This document shows, one piece after another, positions 43,599-52,154 of a stretch of 64,000 nt of DNA. Source of the DNA: Telluria sp042683405. Lineage in GTDB: Bacteria > Pseudomonadota > Gammaproteobacteria > Burkholderiales > Burkholderiaceae_D. The stretch spans positions 372,001-436,000 of the forward strand of contig NZ_JBHUJS010000001.1 of the NCBI RefSeq assembly GCF_042683405.1, written 5' to 3'. Both the position numbers and the translations under genes were made by a program. Numbering within the stretch: the stretch's first letter is position 1; each line of letters begins with the position of its first letter. The notes under the pieces are model-generated. The model was not told the DNA's origin. It searched no databases and was given only the letters and a program-made list of their open reading frames with translations.

Positions 43599-45203
43599 CT
43601 ACTGCACGCGTTTGTAGGCGCTGTAGCCGCCGCCGGGCGAGAGTTCCGGCACCAGCACCAGCACCGTGTGCGCCGGGAGCTTTACGTCGAGCAGGCCCGA
43701 GACGAGCTGGATCTTCGCGCCGGTCAGCGCGTCCACCATCATCCAGTTGTTCATCAGTTTGCTGTTGCCGAGCATGACGGTTTCCGCCACGTCCGCGCTA
43801 GACGGGTTGGCCAGCACGATGACGGTATCGCGAGCGCGGTCGGTGTGGCGCTCGAACGCGAACAGGCGGTGGCTGGTCACGGGCCGGTAGTCGCCGATGC
43901 GCAGTGCGCGGTGCTGCTTGCGCAGCCTGACCAGCTGGCGCGTCCAGCCCAGTGTCGGGTTGTCGTCGCGCACCAGGTCCCAGCGCATCGGCGCGCGCAT
44001 CGCGGGGTCGCCTTCACCCGTCATGCCGATTTCGCTGCCGTAATAGATATTGGGAGCGCCGGGCAGCGTGAACTGCAGCACCTGCGCCAGCCTGCGCTGC
44101 TGCTCGACGGGCAGCACCGTGGCAATGCGCGAGGTATCGTGGTTGTCGAGCATCAGCCAGCTCTTGAGCAAATTGTCGGTGCCCGACTCGGCCACCATGC
44201 GGTCCACCATGCGCTGGGCTTGCGGCGCTTCCAGCTTGCCGCCCGCCAGGCGCAGCACGATCTCGCGCAGCGTAAAGTTCATGACGCCATCGACCGAGGG
44301 GAACCATTCCTTCGGATAATTGGCGATCTCGCCGACGACCAGGGAGCCGGGCTTTTCCTTGTGCGCGGCCTGCGTCAGCTCATCGAGCCACTTGAAGCCG
44401 ATGTCTACCGCGACGTCGAGGCGCCAGCCGTCGACGCCGTCACGCAGGTAGCTGCGCACCACCGAGTCGGGCGCGCCGTAGACATGGGCCCGCACCTTCG
44501 GATTCTCCAGGTTCAGCTCGGGCAGGTTTTCCGCCAGCCACCACACCCGCGCACCGCTCTGGTACTGCGGGCCAAAGTAGAACCAGTCGCGCCACTCGCT
44601 CTTTGGATTGGCGAACGCGTCGCGGAACCTGGGCGAGTTGCGGCCCATGTGGTTGAACACGCCGTCCAGCACGAGCTTCATGCCGCGCTGGTGCACGTTG
44701 GCCGCGAGCGCCTTCACGTCGGCGCGGGTGCCGAACTCCGGCGACACGGCGTTGTAGTCGAACGCGTCGTACTTGTGATTGGTGTACGCAAGGTGGATGG
44801 GATTGAGGTACAGCACATCCGCGCCCATCGATTGCACGTGGCCGAGCTTGCCCACTAGGCTCGCCAGGTCGCCGCCCCAGAACTCGATCTCGTGGCTCCA
44901 CAGGCGTTCGCCCTCCAGGTACACGCCGCGCCTGGGCACCTCGTCCCAGCCGCGCAGGACCTTGGGGGCAGGGTACAGCGCCCGCTTGGCCGCCAGGTTG
45001 GCGCTGGGGGCAAAGCGGTCCACCAGCACCTGGTACACCACGGCGCCGTTGCGCCAATCCTTTTCGCGCTGTTCGTAAATCCCTTGCACCGCCCGGTCAT
45101 GGCGGTTTCCTGCCGGCGTCGCGGCGTGGGTGGCAAAGGCCGCCTGCTGGGCAAACGCTACAGGCATGAACGCACAGGCGGCGAGCAGCGGAATCAATTT
45201 CAT
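43599..45203 (-). CDS. Secreted GH13 alpha-amylase-family enzyme
   Basis: The 534-aa protein has a signal peptide (to about residue 19, VAFAQQ) and the four GH13 regions: DGVFNH (180-185), GWRLDVA (nucleophile Asp263), VVGEIAN (acid Glu292) and MLDNHDTSR (His355-Asp356). An N-terminal RNGAVVYQVLVDRFAPS opens the barrel and a short C-terminal beta domain ends it. It should hydrolyse or rearrange alpha-glucans in the periplasm or outside. Substrate cannot be told; maltogenic/neopullulanase-type or maltooligosaccharide hydrolysis is likely. The gene stands alone. Confidence 0.92.
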   Translation of the reverse strand: MKLIPLLAACAFMPVAFAQQAAFATHAATPAGNRHDRAVQGIYEQREKDWRNGAVVYQVLVDRFAPSANLAAKRALYPAPKVLRGWDEVPRRGVYLEGERLWSHEIEFWGGDLASLVGKLGHVQSMGADVLYLNPIHLAYTNHKYDAFDYNAVSPEFGTRADVKALAANVHQRGMKLVLDGVFNHMGRNSPRFRDAFANPKSEWRDWFYFGPQYQSGARVWWLAENLPELNLENPKVRAHVYGAPDSVVRSYLRDGVDGWRLDVAVDIGFKWLDELTQAAHKEKPGSLVVGEIANYPKEWFPSVDGVMNFTLREIVLRLAGGKLEAPQAQRMVDRMVAESGTDNLLKSWLMLDNHDTSRIATVLPVEQQRRLAQVLQFTLPGAPNIYYGSEIGMTGEGDPAMRAPMRWDLVRDDNPTLGWTRQLVRLRKQHRALRIGDYRPVTSHRLFAFERHTDRARDTVIVLANPSSADVAETVMLGNSKLMNNWMMVDALTGAKIQLVSGLLDVKLPAHTVLVLVPELSPGGGYSAYKRVQ

Positions 45204-45240
45204 GGGTAGTGGGGTGCAGTTGCCGGGTTAGTTGCAGGAA

Positions 45241-47349
45241 CTACAGGGAGACGGCGGCCGGTTGCGGCGGCCGCTGGCCAGTCATCTGTCCGACCTTGGT
45301 CACCAGCGAGGTGAGCGCGAACGGCTTGATCAGCAGTTCCATCTGCGCGGGAAGGCTTTCGTTCTTCATCACGATGCCCTCGGCGTAGCCGGTCACCAGC
45401 AGCACGGGCAGGCCCGGCGCATCCGCGCGCACCAGGTCGGCCAGCTGGCGTCCGTTCATGCTGCCTGGCAGGCCGATATCGGTCACGAGGATGTCCGGCA
45501 GCTTGTTCGACTGGAGATATCGGAGGGCGGCGCTGGCGTCGCCCACTGCCACCACGGTGTGGCCCTGCAGGCGCAGCGCGTCGGTCATCACATCGCGCAC
45601 TTCCGTTTCGTCTTCCACGATCAGGATCACTGCCGAGCCACCGATGCCTTCGTCGGCATCCACCTGCTCCGGCGGATGGGGCAGCGTAGCGACTTCCATA
45701 TGGCGCGGCAGGCGCAGCAGGATACACGTGCCCGCCCCCGGAACCGACGAGATGCGCACGTGCCCGCCCGATTGCTGCGCGAAGCCGTACACCATCGACA
45801 GGCCGAGGCCGGTGCCCTGGCCCAGCGGCTTGGTGGTAAAGAACGGGTCGAACGCGCGCGCGGCAACCGATGGCTCCATGCCGACGCCGTTGTCGCTCAC
45901 GGTGATGGCGATGTATTCGCCGGGTGCCACATCGCCGTATTGCGAGGCGGTCGATTCGCACAGCGTGATATTCCTGGTCTCGATGCGCAGGTCGCCCCCG
46001 CCGGGCATGGCATCGCGCGCGTTGTTGGCGAGGTTGAGCAGCGCGTTTTCCAGCTGGTTGGGATCGCACAGGGTGGTCCAGAGTGACGGGCACAGGTCCG
46101 TCAGGATCCGGACCGACGGGCCGGTCGAGTGGCGGAACAGGTCGTTCATCGACATGATCAGTTCGTTCACCCGGGTTGGCTTGGGGTCCAGCGCCTGGCG
46201 GCGCGAGAACGCGAGCAGGCGGTGCGTGAGCGCCGCGGCGCGCTTGGTAATGCCGATGGCCGAATCGATGCGCTGGATCAGGTCATCCGACTGGCCCAGG
46301 CGCACCCGCAGCTTCATCAGCTCCAGGTGGCCCGATACGCCGGCCAGCATATTGTTGAAATCGTGCGCGAGGCCGCCCGTCAGCTGGCCGACGGCTTCCA
46401 TCTTTTGCGACTGGCGCAGCGCTTCCTCCGCGAGCCGCAGCGCGCTGGCCTGCTGCTTCTCCGCCGTGATGTCGCGCGCCACGCCGTAGAGCAGTTCGCC
46501 TTCCGGGACGATGGTCCAGCAAACCCAGCGGTGCGAACCGTCCTTGTGCAGCACGCGCGTGTCGTAGCGCACCAGCGGCTCGCCGGTGGTCGCCAGTTTG
46601 TGCATGTGGAGCGCGACGTCCTCGCGGTCGTCGGGATACACCATCTCCATGAAGGGGCGCGAGGTCGCTTCCTCCTCGCTCCAGCCGAAGGTCTGGGTGA
46701 ATGCCGGGTTCACGGTCAGGAACTTGCCGGTGGCGAGCGAGGCCGCGCCCATGATGTCCTGCGAAATGCGCCAGACGCGGTCGCGGTCGGCGGCGTAGGC
46801 CGCCGCTTCGTCGGCCAGGCGCGCGCTGAGGTCGCGCAGCGCGTCCTCCTTCTCCTTCAGTTCCGCGATCGCATTGGCACGGCCACCGTTTTCCGTGAGC
46901 GTGCACAGGACGCCGGCGACGGCGCCGCTGTCGTCGCGCACCGGCGTGCAGGAAAACGTGCAGGGGCGATGTTCGGCCACACCGGCGAGCTGCTGGACCA
47001 GTGCCAGTTCAGTTGAGCAGTGCGCTTTCCCGTCCATGGCGGATGCCAGCGCCGGCCCGACGATCTCCCAGGCAGGAGCGAACAGCTGTTGCGCAGGCGC
47101 GCAGGGAAGGTCCAGGTTGCCCAGCAGGGAAAATGCAGCGTCGTTGGCGAAGGTCAGCAGATCGTCGCCCCAGCAAAGGAAGCTGGGCAGAGGGCCATGC
47201 AGCGCAATGCCGAGTGCAGTGCGCATTGCCGATGGCCAATCGGCTGGCTGCCCCAGCGCCGTAGTTGACCAATCGTAATCGCGCAAGCGCATCCCGACGT
47301 CTCCGGCGTCCGAGAGGAACGCCAGTTCTGGCTGAGGTTGAGTGGTCAT
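45241..47349 (-). CDS. Hybrid PAS sensor histidine kinase with receiver domain
   Basis: The 702-aa soluble protein has PAS-like N-terminal modules (GDDLLTFANDAAFSLLGNLD near 60, PAFTQTFGWSEEEATSRPFME near 210), a HisKA domain (AVGQLTGGLAHDFNNMLAGV, His in AHDFNN), an HATPase domain (NQLENALLNLANNARDAMPGGG, VSDNGVGMEPSVAARAFDPF, GTGLGLSMVYGFAQQSGG) and a C-terminal receiver (LPDILVTDIGLPGSMNGRQL, phosphoacceptor Asp; DVMTDALRLQGH upstream). No transmembrane segment is apparent, so it senses an internal or diffusible signal. A cognate response regulator is not adjacent. Confidence 0.92.
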   Translation of the reverse strand: MTTQPQPELAFLSDAGDVGMRLRDYDWSTTALGQPADWPSAMRTALGIALHGPLPSFLCWGDDLLTFANDAAFSLLGNLDLPCAPAQQLFAPAWEIVGPALASAMDGKAHCSTELALVQQLAGVAEHRPCTFSCTPVRDDSGAVAGVLCTLTENGGRANAIAELKEKEDALRDLSARLADEAAAYAADRDRVWRISQDIMGAASLATGKFLTVNPAFTQTFGWSEEEATSRPFMEMVYPDDREDVALHMHKLATTGEPLVRYDTRVLHKDGSHRWVCWTIVPEGELLYGVARDITAEKQQASALRLAEEALRQSQKMEAVGQLTGGLAHDFNNMLAGVSGHLELMKLRVRLGQSDDLIQRIDSAIGITKRAAALTHRLLAFSRRQALDPKPTRVNELIMSMNDLFRHSTGPSVRILTDLCPSLWTTLCDPNQLENALLNLANNARDAMPGGGDLRIETRNITLCESTASQYGDVAPGEYIAITVSDNGVGMEPSVAARAFDPFFTTKPLGQGTGLGLSMVYGFAQQSGGHVRISSVPGAGTCILLRLPRHMEVATLPHPPEQVDADEGIGGSAVILIVEDETEVRDVMTDALRLQGHTVVAVGDASAALRYLQSNKLPDILVTDIGLPGSMNGRQLADLVRADAPGLPVLLVTGYAEGIVMKNESLPAQMELLIKPFALTSLVTKVGQMTGQRPPQPAAVSL

Positions 47350-47481
47350 GGTGGGGGAGGTTGGATTTGCGTTCCGCCAACTATCCTAGCAGCATGCCGC
47401 AAAAACTACCACACGAATGACGCGCACATTTCAGCGTCTCGATGCGGGGGAGGGGAGTATCGCTCTTCCCTAGAGGAAACC

Positions 47482-47533
47482 AAAAAAAGGAGGGGGGTAT
47501 GTTGCCGCAGGGCATCAGCGGCGATATACCCCC
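47482..47533 (-). terminator. Terminator of the small lipoprotein gene
   Basis: GGGGGTAT (47493-47500) pairs with ATACCCCC (47526-47533), with an inner GCCGC/GCGGC stem (47504-47508 and 47518-47522). Seven A residues at 47482-47488 give the U-tract for leftward transcription. It resembles the icmF terminator (same AAAAAAAGG..GGGGGTAT frame). Confidence 0.82.
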
Positions 47534-47541
47534 TTGTTGTG

Positions 47542-47760
47542 TCAGCGCATCGGGATGGAGCTGTTCTGCTGGATCTCGCCCAGCTTTTCCGTGGGCAAGG
47601 TCTGGACGTCGGTCTTCTTCGATTTCGACTTCTGCGCAATGATGCTGCCCGTTGTGTACTCCGGCATGTCGGCGGCTTCTTCCTTGGTTGCGATATCTTT
47701 GCTGGACGCACAGCCGGCGAGCAAACAAACCGTCACTGCGCAGAGAACGAAAGTTTTCAT
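47542..47760 (-). CDS. Small lipoprotein of unknown function
   Basis: The 72-aa protein has a lipoprotein signal (VCLLAGCASS, lipobox LAGC, Cys17) and a short charged mature part (KSKSKKTDVQTLPTEKLGE). It has its own terminator and appears monocistronic. Such short lipoproteins are common in this group; function unknown. Confidence 0.72.
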   Translation of the reverse strand: MKTFVLCAVTVCLLAGCASSKDIATKEEAADMPEYTTGSIIAQKSKSKKTDVQTLPTEKLGEIQQNSSIPMR

Positions 47761-47887
47761 GGTAATGGAGATGAATGAGCAGGAGCGCCCACGCTACCAT
47801 CGGGCGCTTGGCCGCATCAACGACAAAATTGTCGGGAAATTGTCATGCTCTCAACTCGTCGGTTCCACGGTCGGGCTGCGGCCAGCT

Positions 47888-48880
47888 CTAGCCGGCCCCG
47901 TGCGCCGGCGTCCCGGTGCCGTGCCGACGTGTACGCCACAAGGAATACGCGATACCGGACAGGATCAGGCCGCCAGTGACGGCAAGCGACAGCCATGCGG
48001 GTACCTTGCCATCGAACACAAAGTCGCCAATGAAGATCTTCGAACCAATGAACACGAGCACGGCTGCCAGCGAATACTTCAGGTAGCTGAAGCGCTCCAC
48101 CATTGCCGCCAGGGCGAAGTACAGGGCGCGCAGGCCGAGCACCGCGAAGATATTGGAGGTGTAGACGATAAACGGGTCGCTGGTGATGGCGAAGATCGCA
48201 GGCACGCTATCCACCGCGAACACCACATCCGTCGCTTCGACCATGCATAACGCAAGGAACAGCGGCGTGGCGTAGAGCAGCGGTTTCCCGGCCTGGTCAG
48301 GTATGCGCACAAGAAAGGCGTTGCCATGCAGCCCGTCCGTCACGCGCAGGTGGCGCCGGAGCCAGGACAGGACCGCACTATTGCGAATGTCCTCCCTGCC
48401 CGTGTGCACAAAGAACATGCGGATGCCGGTAACGATCAGGAATGCCCCGAAGATATAGAGGGTCCAGTAATAGCTGGCCACCAGGGTCGAACCGAAACCG
48501 ATCATCACGCCGCGCGTGAGGATCACGCCGACGATGCCCCAGAACAGCACGCGATGCTGGTATGCAGGGGGAATCGCCAGGGTGGCGAAGATGAGGGAGA
48601 TGACGAAAATATTATCCAGGGACAGGCTCTTTTCGATCAGGAAGCCCGTGTAGAACTGCATCCCCTTCTCGCCGCCGAATTCATGCCACACCCACAATCC
48701 AAACAGCAGGCCGGCCGTGACGTAAAGCGCGGACAACTTCAGGCTTTCGCGCACGCCGATCACATGATCGTCACGATTGAGCACTCCCAGGTCGAGCACC
48801 AGTAGCGCGAGCACCATCGCCAGGAAAACCAGCCAGGTCCAGGCAGGTGCACCAAGCCACAGGACAGTTAACCATTCCAT
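47888..48880 (-). CDS. TerC-family integral membrane protein
   Basis: The 330-aa protein has about nine TM helices and conserved acidic motifs of TerC/Alx: FLIEKSLSLDNIFVISLIFA and ALCMVEATDVVFAVDSVPAIFAIT, with Asp residues thought to bind divalent metal. Members are implicated in Mn2+ export at the inner membrane and in tellurium resistance. No yybP-ykoY-like leader was visible upstream. The divergent NhaR-like regulator (48990) may control it, which is inference. Confidence 0.9.
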   Translation of the reverse strand: MEWLTVLWLGAPAWTWLVFLAMVLALLVLDLGVLNRDDHVIGVRESLKLSALYVTAGLLFGLWVWHEFGGEKGMQFYTGFLIEKSLSLDNIFVISLIFATLAIPPAYQHRVLFWGIVGVILTRGVMIGFGSTLVASYYWTLYIFGAFLIVTGIRMFFVHTGREDIRNSAVLSWLRRHLRVTDGLHGNAFLVRIPDQAGKPLLYATPLFLALCMVEATDVVFAVDSVPAIFAITSDPFIVYTSNIFAVLGLRALYFALAAMVERFSYLKYSLAAVLVFIGSKIFIGDFVFDGKVPAWLSLAVTGGLILSGIAYSLWRTRRHGTGTPAHGAG

Positions 48881-48989
48881 AATCTTCTCTCCACGGATGA
48901 TTGGGGGATAGGTTCACTGTAGGTGCGCCAGATGCGAAAGTAAAATCGAATAAACTATATGGACCATCAATTTTTATTGAGGTGTCCCC

Positions 48990-49889
48990 GTGCTCAACTA
49001 TAAACACCTGCACTATTTCCACACCGTGGCCACGCTTGGGACCGTCGTGCGTGCGGCCGAGAAGCTGCACGTGTCGGCACAGGCGATCAGCATGCAGCTG
49101 CAACTGCTGGAAGAGCAGATGGGCGCTGAGCTGTTCGAGAAAAGAGGGCGGTTGTTATATTTGACCGACGCCGGCAAGACGGTGCTGGATTATTCGGCAA
49201 GGATTTTCGACCTGGGTGGCGAGCTGGAGCAGGTAGTACGCCGCGGTGTACTGGCTGGACAGGAAACGCTGCGCGTCGGCATCTGCGACATCATTCCCAA
49301 GACAATGGCATTCCGCCTGATGCAGCCCGCCCGCGAAGCCGGCATGGCGATGCACCTGAGCTGCCGCGAAGGACGATTCGAGGACCTGGTCGTCGACCTG
49401 GCCGCGCACAAGCTCGACCTGGTGATCTCCGACCGCGCATTGCCACCGGGCGGGGCGCTGCGCGGCCACAGCCGCCTGCTCGGTGTGAGCGAACTGGCGG
49501 TGCTGGGCCACCCGGACTTGTGCCGGCAGTGGCCGGGCGCTTTTCCGGACCGGTTAAGGCTCGCGCCGTTCCTGTTGCCGATGCCGGAAGCAGCAGTCAG
49601 GAGCCAGCTAGATTCCTGGTTTGATGCAAACGACTTGCGGCCGATCGTGGTGGGCGAATTCGATGACGGCGCGCTGCTGAAGTCGTTCGCCCGCGCCGCT
49701 GCCGGCTTTATCGTTGCGCCCGCGGTGCTGGCGAGTGCGATTCGTACGGAATACGGGCTTGAGCAGGTAGGAACAGTGCCGTCGATGATCGAGCAGTTCT
49801 ATGTGGTATCGGTGCAGCGGGTGTACAGTCACCCGGCAGTACGGCGTATCCTGGACGGGGCAGCCGCGGTATTCGGCCCGGACCGCTAG
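48990..49889 (+). CDS. NhaR-like LysR-family regulator
   Basis: The 299-aa protein begins MLNYKHLHYFHTVATLGTVV with the winged helix AAEKLHVSAQAISMQLQLLEE, the NhaR-type LysR opening (LNYKHLHYF), followed by the co-inducer binding domain. NhaR proteins respond to Na+ and activate antiporter genes. Here the divergent neighbour is terC, 109 bases away, so terC is the obvious candidate target. A candidate TATATGG-type AT-rich segment at 48950-48962 lies between them. Confidence 0.87.
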   Translation: MLNYKHLHYFHTVATLGTVVRAAEKLHVSAQAISMQLQLLEEQMGAELFEKRGRLLYLTDAGKTVLDYSARIFDLGGELEQVVRRGVLAGQETLRVGICDIIPKTMAFRLMQPAREAGMAMHLSCREGRFEDLVVDLAAHKLDLVISDRALPPGGALRGHSRLLGVSELAVLGHPDLCRQWPGAFPDRLRLAPFLLPMPEAAVRSQLDSWFDANDLRPIVVGEFDDGALLKSFARAAAGFIVAPAVLASAIRTEYGLEQVGTVPSMIEQFYVVSVQRVYSHPAVRRILDGAAAVFGPDR

Positions 49890-49921
49890 CAGCCCGGGTC
49901 AGCGATCGTTGGCGTTCCAAA

Positions 49922-49952
49922 CAAAAAGCCCAGCCGGTGAGGGCTGGGCTTT
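49922..49952 (-). terminator. Terminator downstream of tRNA-Thr
   Basis: AAAGCCCAGCC / GGCTGGGCTTT (stem arms within 49922-49952) with an A-run on the left gives a hairpin and U-tract for leftward transcription, directly after the tRNA. It may also serve the convergent regulator gene. Confidence 0.85.
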
Positions 49953-49959
49953 CGCATGC

Positions 49960-50035
<76 letters not shown>

Positions 50036-50058
50036 GGTAACTTTGCCCAAATTATACG

Positions 50059-50562
50059 CTATTTGATCCGCGTGAGGGTCGGGCGCGGACCCTTGCGGGG
50101 CGGCTCGTCGTCGCCGTCGGGCGACGGGCTGGCGGCCGGCGCATCGCTGCCTGGCGGTACCGCGGACAGGGATGGCGAGGCGGCCGCAGGTGCGGGGGCC
50201 GGCGCAGGCGCAGGCGCGGCGCTGGCTGGCGCGGGCATTTCGGCGGCAGTCTTGGTGACTTCGAATGCCATGCCCTGGCCGTTCTCGTTGGCGTAGATCG
50301 CCAGCACGTTCTGCACCGGCACGTAGATCTGGCGCGACACGCCCGCGAAGCGCGCGTTGAACGTGATCGCATCGTTGTCCATCTTCAGCGCGGCGGTGGC
50401 GCCAAAGCTGATGTTCAGGACGATCTCGCCCTTCTTCACGTATTCCATCGGCACGGTCGTCGCCGCATCGACCTTGACCGCGATGTAGGGCGTGTATCCG
50501 CTGTCGGTGCACCATTCGTAGATGGCGCGCAGCATGTAGGGTTTGGTGGAGATTTCGGACAT
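50059..50562 (-). CDS. sspB: ClpXP adaptor SspB
   Basis: The 167-aa protein has the SspB substrate-binding fold at residues 1-110 (YMLRAIYEWCTDSGYTPYIAV, EIVLNISFGATAALKMDND, ITFNARFAGVSRQIYVPVQNV), then a long Ala/Pro-rich flexible linker and a basic C-terminal tail ending GPRPTLTRIK. That tail resembles the ClpX-binding XB motif of E. coli SspB (RGGRPALRVVK), so it should dock on ClpX and deliver ssrA-tagged proteins. It is the standard downstream partner of sspA. Confidence 0.92.
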   Translation of the reverse strand: MSEISTKPYMLRAIYEWCTDSGYTPYIAVKVDAATTVPMEYVKKGEIVLNISFGATAALKMDNDAITFNARFAGVSRQIYVPVQNVLAIYANENGQGMAFEVTKTAAEMPAPASAAPAPAPAPAPAAASPSLSAVPPGSDAPAASPSPDGDDEPPRKGPRPTLTRIK

Positions 50563-50646
50563 TGAGAGACGGTGGTACGTTGTACTGCAAAGACAGGGAC
50601 AGTCCCGCAGCGCCAGGGCGGCAGGACAGTCCCCATTCTAGCGCGA
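50563..50646. repeat. Two GGGACAGTCCC-type palindromes between sspA and sspB
   Basis: GGGACAGTCCC lies at 50596-50606 and a related GGACAGTCCCC at 50624-50634. They belong to the same short palindrome family as those at 17320, 24482 and 57120-57145. Their location between co-directional genes makes a processing or structure role possible. Confidence 0.5.
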
Positions 50647-51258
50647 TCAGCGGCGCATGACCTTTTCGGACGGGGTCAGCGCTTCGATGTAGGCAGGGCG
50701 CGAGAAGATGCGCTCGGCGTACTTCATCAGCGGCGCGGCGGTCTTCGACAGTTCGATGCCGTAGTGGTCCAGGCGCCACAGCAGCGGGGCGATCGCCACG
50801 TCCAGCATCGAGAACTCGTCGCCGAGCATGTACTTGTTCTTGAGGAACAGCGGCGCGAGCGTGGTCAGGCGGTCGCGGATTTCGGCGCGTGCCTTGTCGT
50901 GGCTCTTGTCGTTGGCCTTGTTGCGCTCGGACTCGAGCACATGCACGTGCACGAACAGCTCTTTTTCGAAGTTGAACAGCATCAGGCGGGCGCGCGCGCG
51001 CATCAGCGGATCAGCCGGCATCAGCTGCGGGTGCGGGAAGCGCTCGTCGATGTATTCGTTGATGATGTTCGACTCGTACAGGATCAGTTCGCGCTCGACC
51101 AGGATCGGCACCTGGCCGTACGGGTTCATCGTCGAGATGTCTTCCGGCTTGTTGAACAGGTCGACGTCGCGCACTTCGAAGTCCATGCCTTTTTCAAACA
51201 GGACCAGGCGGCAGCGCTGGGAAAACGGGCACGTGGTGCCAGAGTAGAGAACCATCAT
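50647..51258 (-). CDS. sspA: Stringent starvation protein A (GST fold)
   Basis: The 203-aa protein has a glutathione-S-transferase-like N-terminus (YSGTTCPFSQRCRLVLFEKG, NPYGQVPILVERELILYES) and an alpha-helical C-terminal domain (LTTLAPLFLKNKYMLGDEFSML). SspA binds RNA polymerase and alters gene expression in starvation and acid stress. It lies 112 bases downstream of petC and 84 upstream of sspB, an arrangement typical of betaproteobacteria. Confidence 0.93.
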   Translation of the reverse strand: MMVLYSGTTCPFSQRCRLVLFEKGMDFEVRDVDLFNKPEDISTMNPYGQVPILVERELILYESNIINEYIDERFPHPQLMPADPLMRARARLMLFNFEKELFVHVHVLESERNKANDKSHDKARAEIRDRLTTLAPLFLKNKYMLGDEFSMLDVAIAPLLWRLDHYGIELSKTAAPLMKYAERIFSRPAYIEALTPSEKVMRR

Positions 51259-51370
51259 AATGTGTGTTCCTTAGAAGCAAATGGGGTGAAACGGCTAGCG
51301 GTCCACCCCGAAAATGACTGCCCGCGCGAGCGGGCAGCGAACGTGTACGAAGAAAGCTTCTTGTGACGGA

Positions 51371-52135
51371 TTACTTCACTTCTTTCCAATAGGACGCGTT
51401 CAGGCGCCATGCCAGCAGTGCGAACAGGGTCATGAACATCAGGACCCATACGCCCAGCTGCTTACGCTGGGCAGCGACCGGCTCGGCCATCCACTCCATG
51501 TAGGCCACCAGGTCGGCAGTTGCTGCGTCGAATTCCTGGTCGCTCAGCTTGCCAGGCGAGACGCGCTCGAAACCGGCGAACTTGTGCACCATCTTGCTGG
51601 CGTCGTGCGGATCCTTCTCCTCCACGAACTTGGCGGTACGCACGCCCTGCAGCTCCCACATCACGTGCGGCATCGCCACGTTCGGCAGCACCATGTTGTT
51701 CCAGCCGGTCGGACGGGTGTCGTCCTTGTAGAAGGTACGCAGGTAGGTGTACAGGTAGTCCGCACCGCTGCCGGCCGGCGACGCCTTGGCGCGCGCGATC
51801 ACGGACAGGTCTGGTGGCACCACGCCGAACCATTCCTTGGCATCCGATGGGCGCAACGCGGTATGCATCACTTCGCCGACCTTGTCTGCCGAGAACAGCA
51901 GGTTGTTCTTGATCTGGTCTTCCGTCAGGCCCAGGTCACGCAGGCGGTTGTAGCGCATCGACGTGGCCGAGTGGCAGTTCAGGCAGTAGTTCACGAACAG
52001 GCGCGCGCCGTTCTGCAGGGAGGTCACGCTGTTGCGCTGTGGCGCCTTGTCCAGCGGGAAGCCGCCTTCGGACGCAAATACCAGACCCGGCACAGCCAGG
52101 GCCAGGATAGCGATCAGTTTTTTCGAAAAAGTCAT
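51371..52135 (-). CDS. petC: Cytochrome c1 of the bc1 complex
   Basis: The 254-aa protein has a signal peptide (to LVFASEGG) and a heme c site CLNCH (in FVNYCLNCHSATSMRYNRLRDL). The axial Met lies in the AMPHVMWELQ region (NVAMPHVMW). A C-terminal anchor (GVWVLMFMTLFALLAWRLN) tethers it. It carries electrons from the Rieske protein to cytochrome c. It is last of petABC, 19 bases after petB. Confidence 0.94.
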   Translation of the reverse strand: MTFSKKLIAILALAVPGLVFASEGGFPLDKAPQRNSVTSLQNGARLFVNYCLNCHSATSMRYNRLRDLGLTEDQIKNNLLFSADKVGEVMHTALRPSDAKEWFGVVPPDLSVIARAKASPAGSGADYLYTYLRTFYKDDTRPTGWNNMVLPNVAMPHVMWELQGVRTAKFVEEKDPHDASKMVHKFAGFERVSPGKLSDQEFDAATADLVAYMEWMAEPVAAQRKQLGVWVLMFMTLFALLAWRLNASYWKEVK

Positions 52136-52154
52136 TGTTATCCTCTGTCGTCTA

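Noticed and set aside
48881..48989. yybP-ykoY manganese riboswitch before terC
   Set aside because: The gap is only 109 bases and shared by two divergent genes. No paired structure of that class is visible.
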